Below are positions 3,808 through 5,436 of a DNA stretch of 5,436 bases, in pieces. This DNA comes from Microcaldota archaeon (GTDB lineage Archaea; Iainarchaeota; Iainarchaeia; JAADDC01): positions 1 to 5,436 of the forward strand of contig JALTCQ010000117.1 in NCBI GenBank assembly GCA_027074515.1, in the 5' to 3' direction. A program made the translations under genes and the position numbers. Position 1 is the first letter of the stretch, and the number at the start of each line of letters is the position of its first letter. The notes beneath the pieces are model-generated. The model saw only the letters and a list, made by a program, of their open reading frames with translations. It was not told the origin of the DNA and searched no databases.

Positions 3808-5196
3808 GTGGACGCAATTTCTCTGCTGGCCAAAAAGCTGGCAGACCTGGTACGCAAATGGGACGACGTGGTTGTTGTTAGCCACTACGATGCGGACGGG
3901 ATTACCTCTGCAGCCATTCTCGTCTCCGCGCTTCGTAGCATTGGCAAGGACGTCCGTTTCATCAACGTCAAACAACTCTACTCGGACCAAGTTGAGGAAG
4001 TAAAGGATATGGGCTCTGCATTCATCTTTTCAGATCTGGGCATCGGACAAATTTCCATACTCCTCGATCAGATGCGTGCACCCTTCATCGTGCTCGATCA
4101 CCATGAGATACCACCGGGTCGCGAGTATCCCTACCTCCTGCACCCACACCTTTTTGGCATTGATGGGAGTCGGGAACTTAGCGGTGCAGGTATCTCATAC
4201 ATCTTTGCCCGCGCCCTCTCTGGCCGAAAAGACCTCGCAGCACTTGCGGTTGTCGGTGCCGTTGGCGACGTCCAGCTCGTTGACAACGCGCTCGTAGGGT
4301 ACAATCGAAAAATTCTCAAGGATGCCATTGAGGCGGGCAAGGTTTTCGCGTACCGCGATCTGGCGCTTTACGGTCGCGTTTCTCGACCATTGCCGTATAT
4401 GTTCGTCTACTCCACGAACCCTGTTCTCCCAGGACTCACTGCTAACGAATCGGCGGTTTATGATTTCTTGGACGCAGCTGGTATTCCGTATCGCGATGAT
4501 ACTGGTCGCATCCTGAGTTATGTGGATCTTAGCGCCGAGGACAAGCGGAAATTGTTCACGGAGCTTTCCATGTACTTGCTTTCTCGCGGCTGGGATTCTC
4601 AGCGCTTGCAGTCTTTGTTGGGGGAAGTGTACGAGCTAACAGACGAAGATCCCCACTCTCCGCTCCGAGACGTCCGTGAGTACGCTACGCTTCTGAACGC
4701 CTGCGGACGCCACGGAAAGCCAGAGGTCGGTGTTCGCGTGGCCATGGGCGACAGGGGGAAGTATTACGACGAAGCGCTATCTCTTCTTCGGCATCACAGG
4801 GAGGCTCTGCGCAAGGGCGTAGATTACGTTGTGGATAATGGGTTGGTGCAGCTCGATTCAATTCAGTACTTCCACGCACACGACGTGATACCTGCAAGCG
4901 TGGTGGGCATCGTTGCTGGAATGATTTACAGCTCGGGAATTGCATCTTTCAAGAAGCCCATCGTGGGGATGGCCTATGAGGATGAAGAGCACGTGAAGGT
5001 TTCCGCTCGCGCCACGTCCCGACTCGTTTCTGCTGGCGTAGATCTTTCCCGCGCTATGCGTGCTGCTGCCGAGCAAGTGGGCGGAGAGGCTGGCGGTCAC
5101 AAGCCCGCTGCCGGTGCACGGATCCCTCGCGGGGCGGAGGATGAGTTTTTGAGGCGTTTGGATCGCGTTGTTTCCGCCCAGCTTGGCGCTACTTGA
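3808..5196 (+). CDS. recJ: Archaeal RecJ-like DHH/DHHA1 phosphoesterase (single-strand exonuclease, 462 aa)
   Basis: The DHH catalytic motifs are all present: HYDADG (26-31, metal ligands H26, D28, D30), FSDLG (74-78, D76), LDHHE (96-100, D97-H98-H99) and GDVQ (153-156, D154). A helical linker region (about 200-320) leads to a C-terminal DHHA1 domain (about 325-460), with the VKVSARATS strand (397-404) and a Gly-rich substrate loop, GGEAGGHKPAAG (425-436). Length and order match archaeal RecJ/GAN-type nucleases, which degrade single-stranded DNA or RNA with Mn2+/Mg2+ in repair and replication; in Thermococcus the GAN member binds GINS. Nothing in the sequence separates GAN from other archaeal RecJ paralogues. 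GTG at 3808 is the start: TTTAAA lies about 26 bp upstream, fitting a leaderless message, and the first residues lead into the first helix and strand. The 3' end overlaps the convergent dtdA gene by 8 bp. Confidence 0.93.
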   Translation: MDAISLLAKKLADLVRKWDDVVVVSHYDADGITSAAILVSALRSIGKDVRFINVKQLYSDQVEEVKDMGSAFIFSDLGIGQISILLDQMRAPFIVLDHHEIPPGREYPYLLHPHLFGIDGSRELSGAGISYIFARALSGRKDLAALAVVGAVGDVQLVDNALVGYNRKILKDAIEAGKVFAYRDLALYGRVSRPLPYMFVYSTNPVLPGLTANESAVYDFLDAAGIPYRDDTGRILSYVDLSAEDKRKLFTELSMYLLSRGWDSQRLQSLLGEVYELTDEDPHSPLRDVREYATLLNACGRHGKPEVGVRVAMGDRGKYYDEALSLLRHHREALRKGVDYVVDNGLVQLDSIQYFHAHDVIPASVVGIVAGMIYSSGIASFKKPIVGMAYEDEEHVKVSARATSRLVSAGVDLSRAMRAAAEQVGGEAGGHKPAAGARIPRGAEDEFLRRLDRVVSAQLGAT

Positions 5197-5436
5197 CCTG
5201 CTTTAGCCCATACTCCTCTGCAATTGCTTCTACCATTTCCAACATATCGTCCTTGACTCCATGGAGCGCGTAGTACTCTGGACGGGGCACCGTTTTTTCT
5301 ATGGCCTGCCTGAGCATGTACTCGTCCACGAAGGAGAACGCGTACTTGGGAATCATGTGTCCAAAGGCGATTTCCTTCTTCAGGGCAATCTTCGTGAATC
5401 TCGGGGCGTAGTGGCCGCCTCCGATGCCTATGGCTG
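5189..5436 (-). CDS. dtdA: D-aminoacyl-tRNA deacylase, C-terminal part (DtdA/GEK1 family, partial)
   Basis: The right edge cuts this minus-strand gene; only the last 81 codons and a TAG stop (5189-5191) are present. The fragment begins AIGIGGGHYAPRFTKIAL and continues through AFGHMIPKYA. These two blocks are characteristic of archaeal/plant D-aminoacyl-tRNA deacylases (DTD2, also called GEK1): the GGGHYAPRFT and GHxxPKYA motifs with their histidines. The enzyme removes D-amino acids wrongly attached to tRNA, in the cytoplasm, protecting translation. The C-terminal end (KDDMLEMVEAIAEEYGLKQVK) is a helix typical for a domain end. It converges on and overlaps the RecJ gene by 8 bp; the two have no obvious pathway link. 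The start and N-terminal domain lie outside the window. Confidence 0.9.
   Translation of the reverse strand, partial: AIGIGGGHYAPRFTKIALKKEIAFGHMIPKYAFSFVDEYMLRQAIEKTVPRPEYYALHGVKDDMLEMVEAIAEEYGLKQVK

Noticed and set aside
3750..3857. N-terminal extension of the acidic-tailed protein to an ATG at 3857
   Set aside because: It would run across the TTTAAA promoter element and the 5' end of the recJ gene, while ATG 3749 has a GGTGAT Shine-Dalgarno directly upstream.
1..5436. CRISPR array, insertion sequence, toxin-antitoxin or phage module
   Set aside because: No direct-repeat array, transposase, terminal inverted repeats or recognisable defence or phage proteins were seen; the identifiable genes are housekeeping types.

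Overview
The window looks archaeal. It carries a complete archaeal-type RecJ/DHH exonuclease, a complete AMMECR1-domain protein, and the C-terminal part of a DtdA/GEK1-type D-aminoacyl-tRNA deacylase, a family of archaea and plants. Expression signals agree: TATA-like boxes lie about 25-27 bp from likely leaderless start codons, and one gene has a GGTGAT Shine-Dalgarno (SD) sequence complementary to the archaeal 16S 3' end. Small, tightly packed and overlapping genes would suit a reduced genome, possibly a DPANN-type lineage, but that is inference and I cannot name a taxon.

Layout, left to right. 1-154: a probable start of a minus-strand gene leaving the window, its TATA-like box, and a strong GC-rich hairpin. 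155-358 (-): a small zinc-ribbon protein. 411-421: a central TATA element between divergent genes. 475-978 (+): a winged-helix DNA-binding protein. 959-1846 (-): a two-gene unit of a soluble protein with a possible degenerate PD-(D/E)XK-like core followed by a polytopic membrane protein. 1847-1876: a 30-bp divergent promoter. 1877-2913 (+): AMMECR1 protein translationally coupled to a three-helix membrane protein with a Cys-rich tail. 2903-3749 (-): an overlapping pair, a small protein with an acidic tail and a membrane-anchored coiled-coil protein. 3750-3807: a divergent promoter centred on TTTAAA. 3808-5196 (+): RecJ/DHH nuclease. 5189-5436 (-): the end of DtdA, cut by the window edge.

Genes alternate in direction, so each divergent pair shares a very small control region and each convergent pair overlaps at its 3' ends (20, 11 and 8 bp). 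I see no CRISPR array, insertion sequence, tRNA, rRNA or phage module. The recognisable functions are housekeeping: DNA repair or replication (RecJ), translation quality control (DtdA) and the poorly understood AMMECR1 family. The least explained parts are the two minus-strand gene pairs (959-1846 and 2903-3749), the 5' hairpin, and the repeated use of shared or interleaved TATA elements. I do not see convincing evidence for a new multi-gene defence or mobile system.
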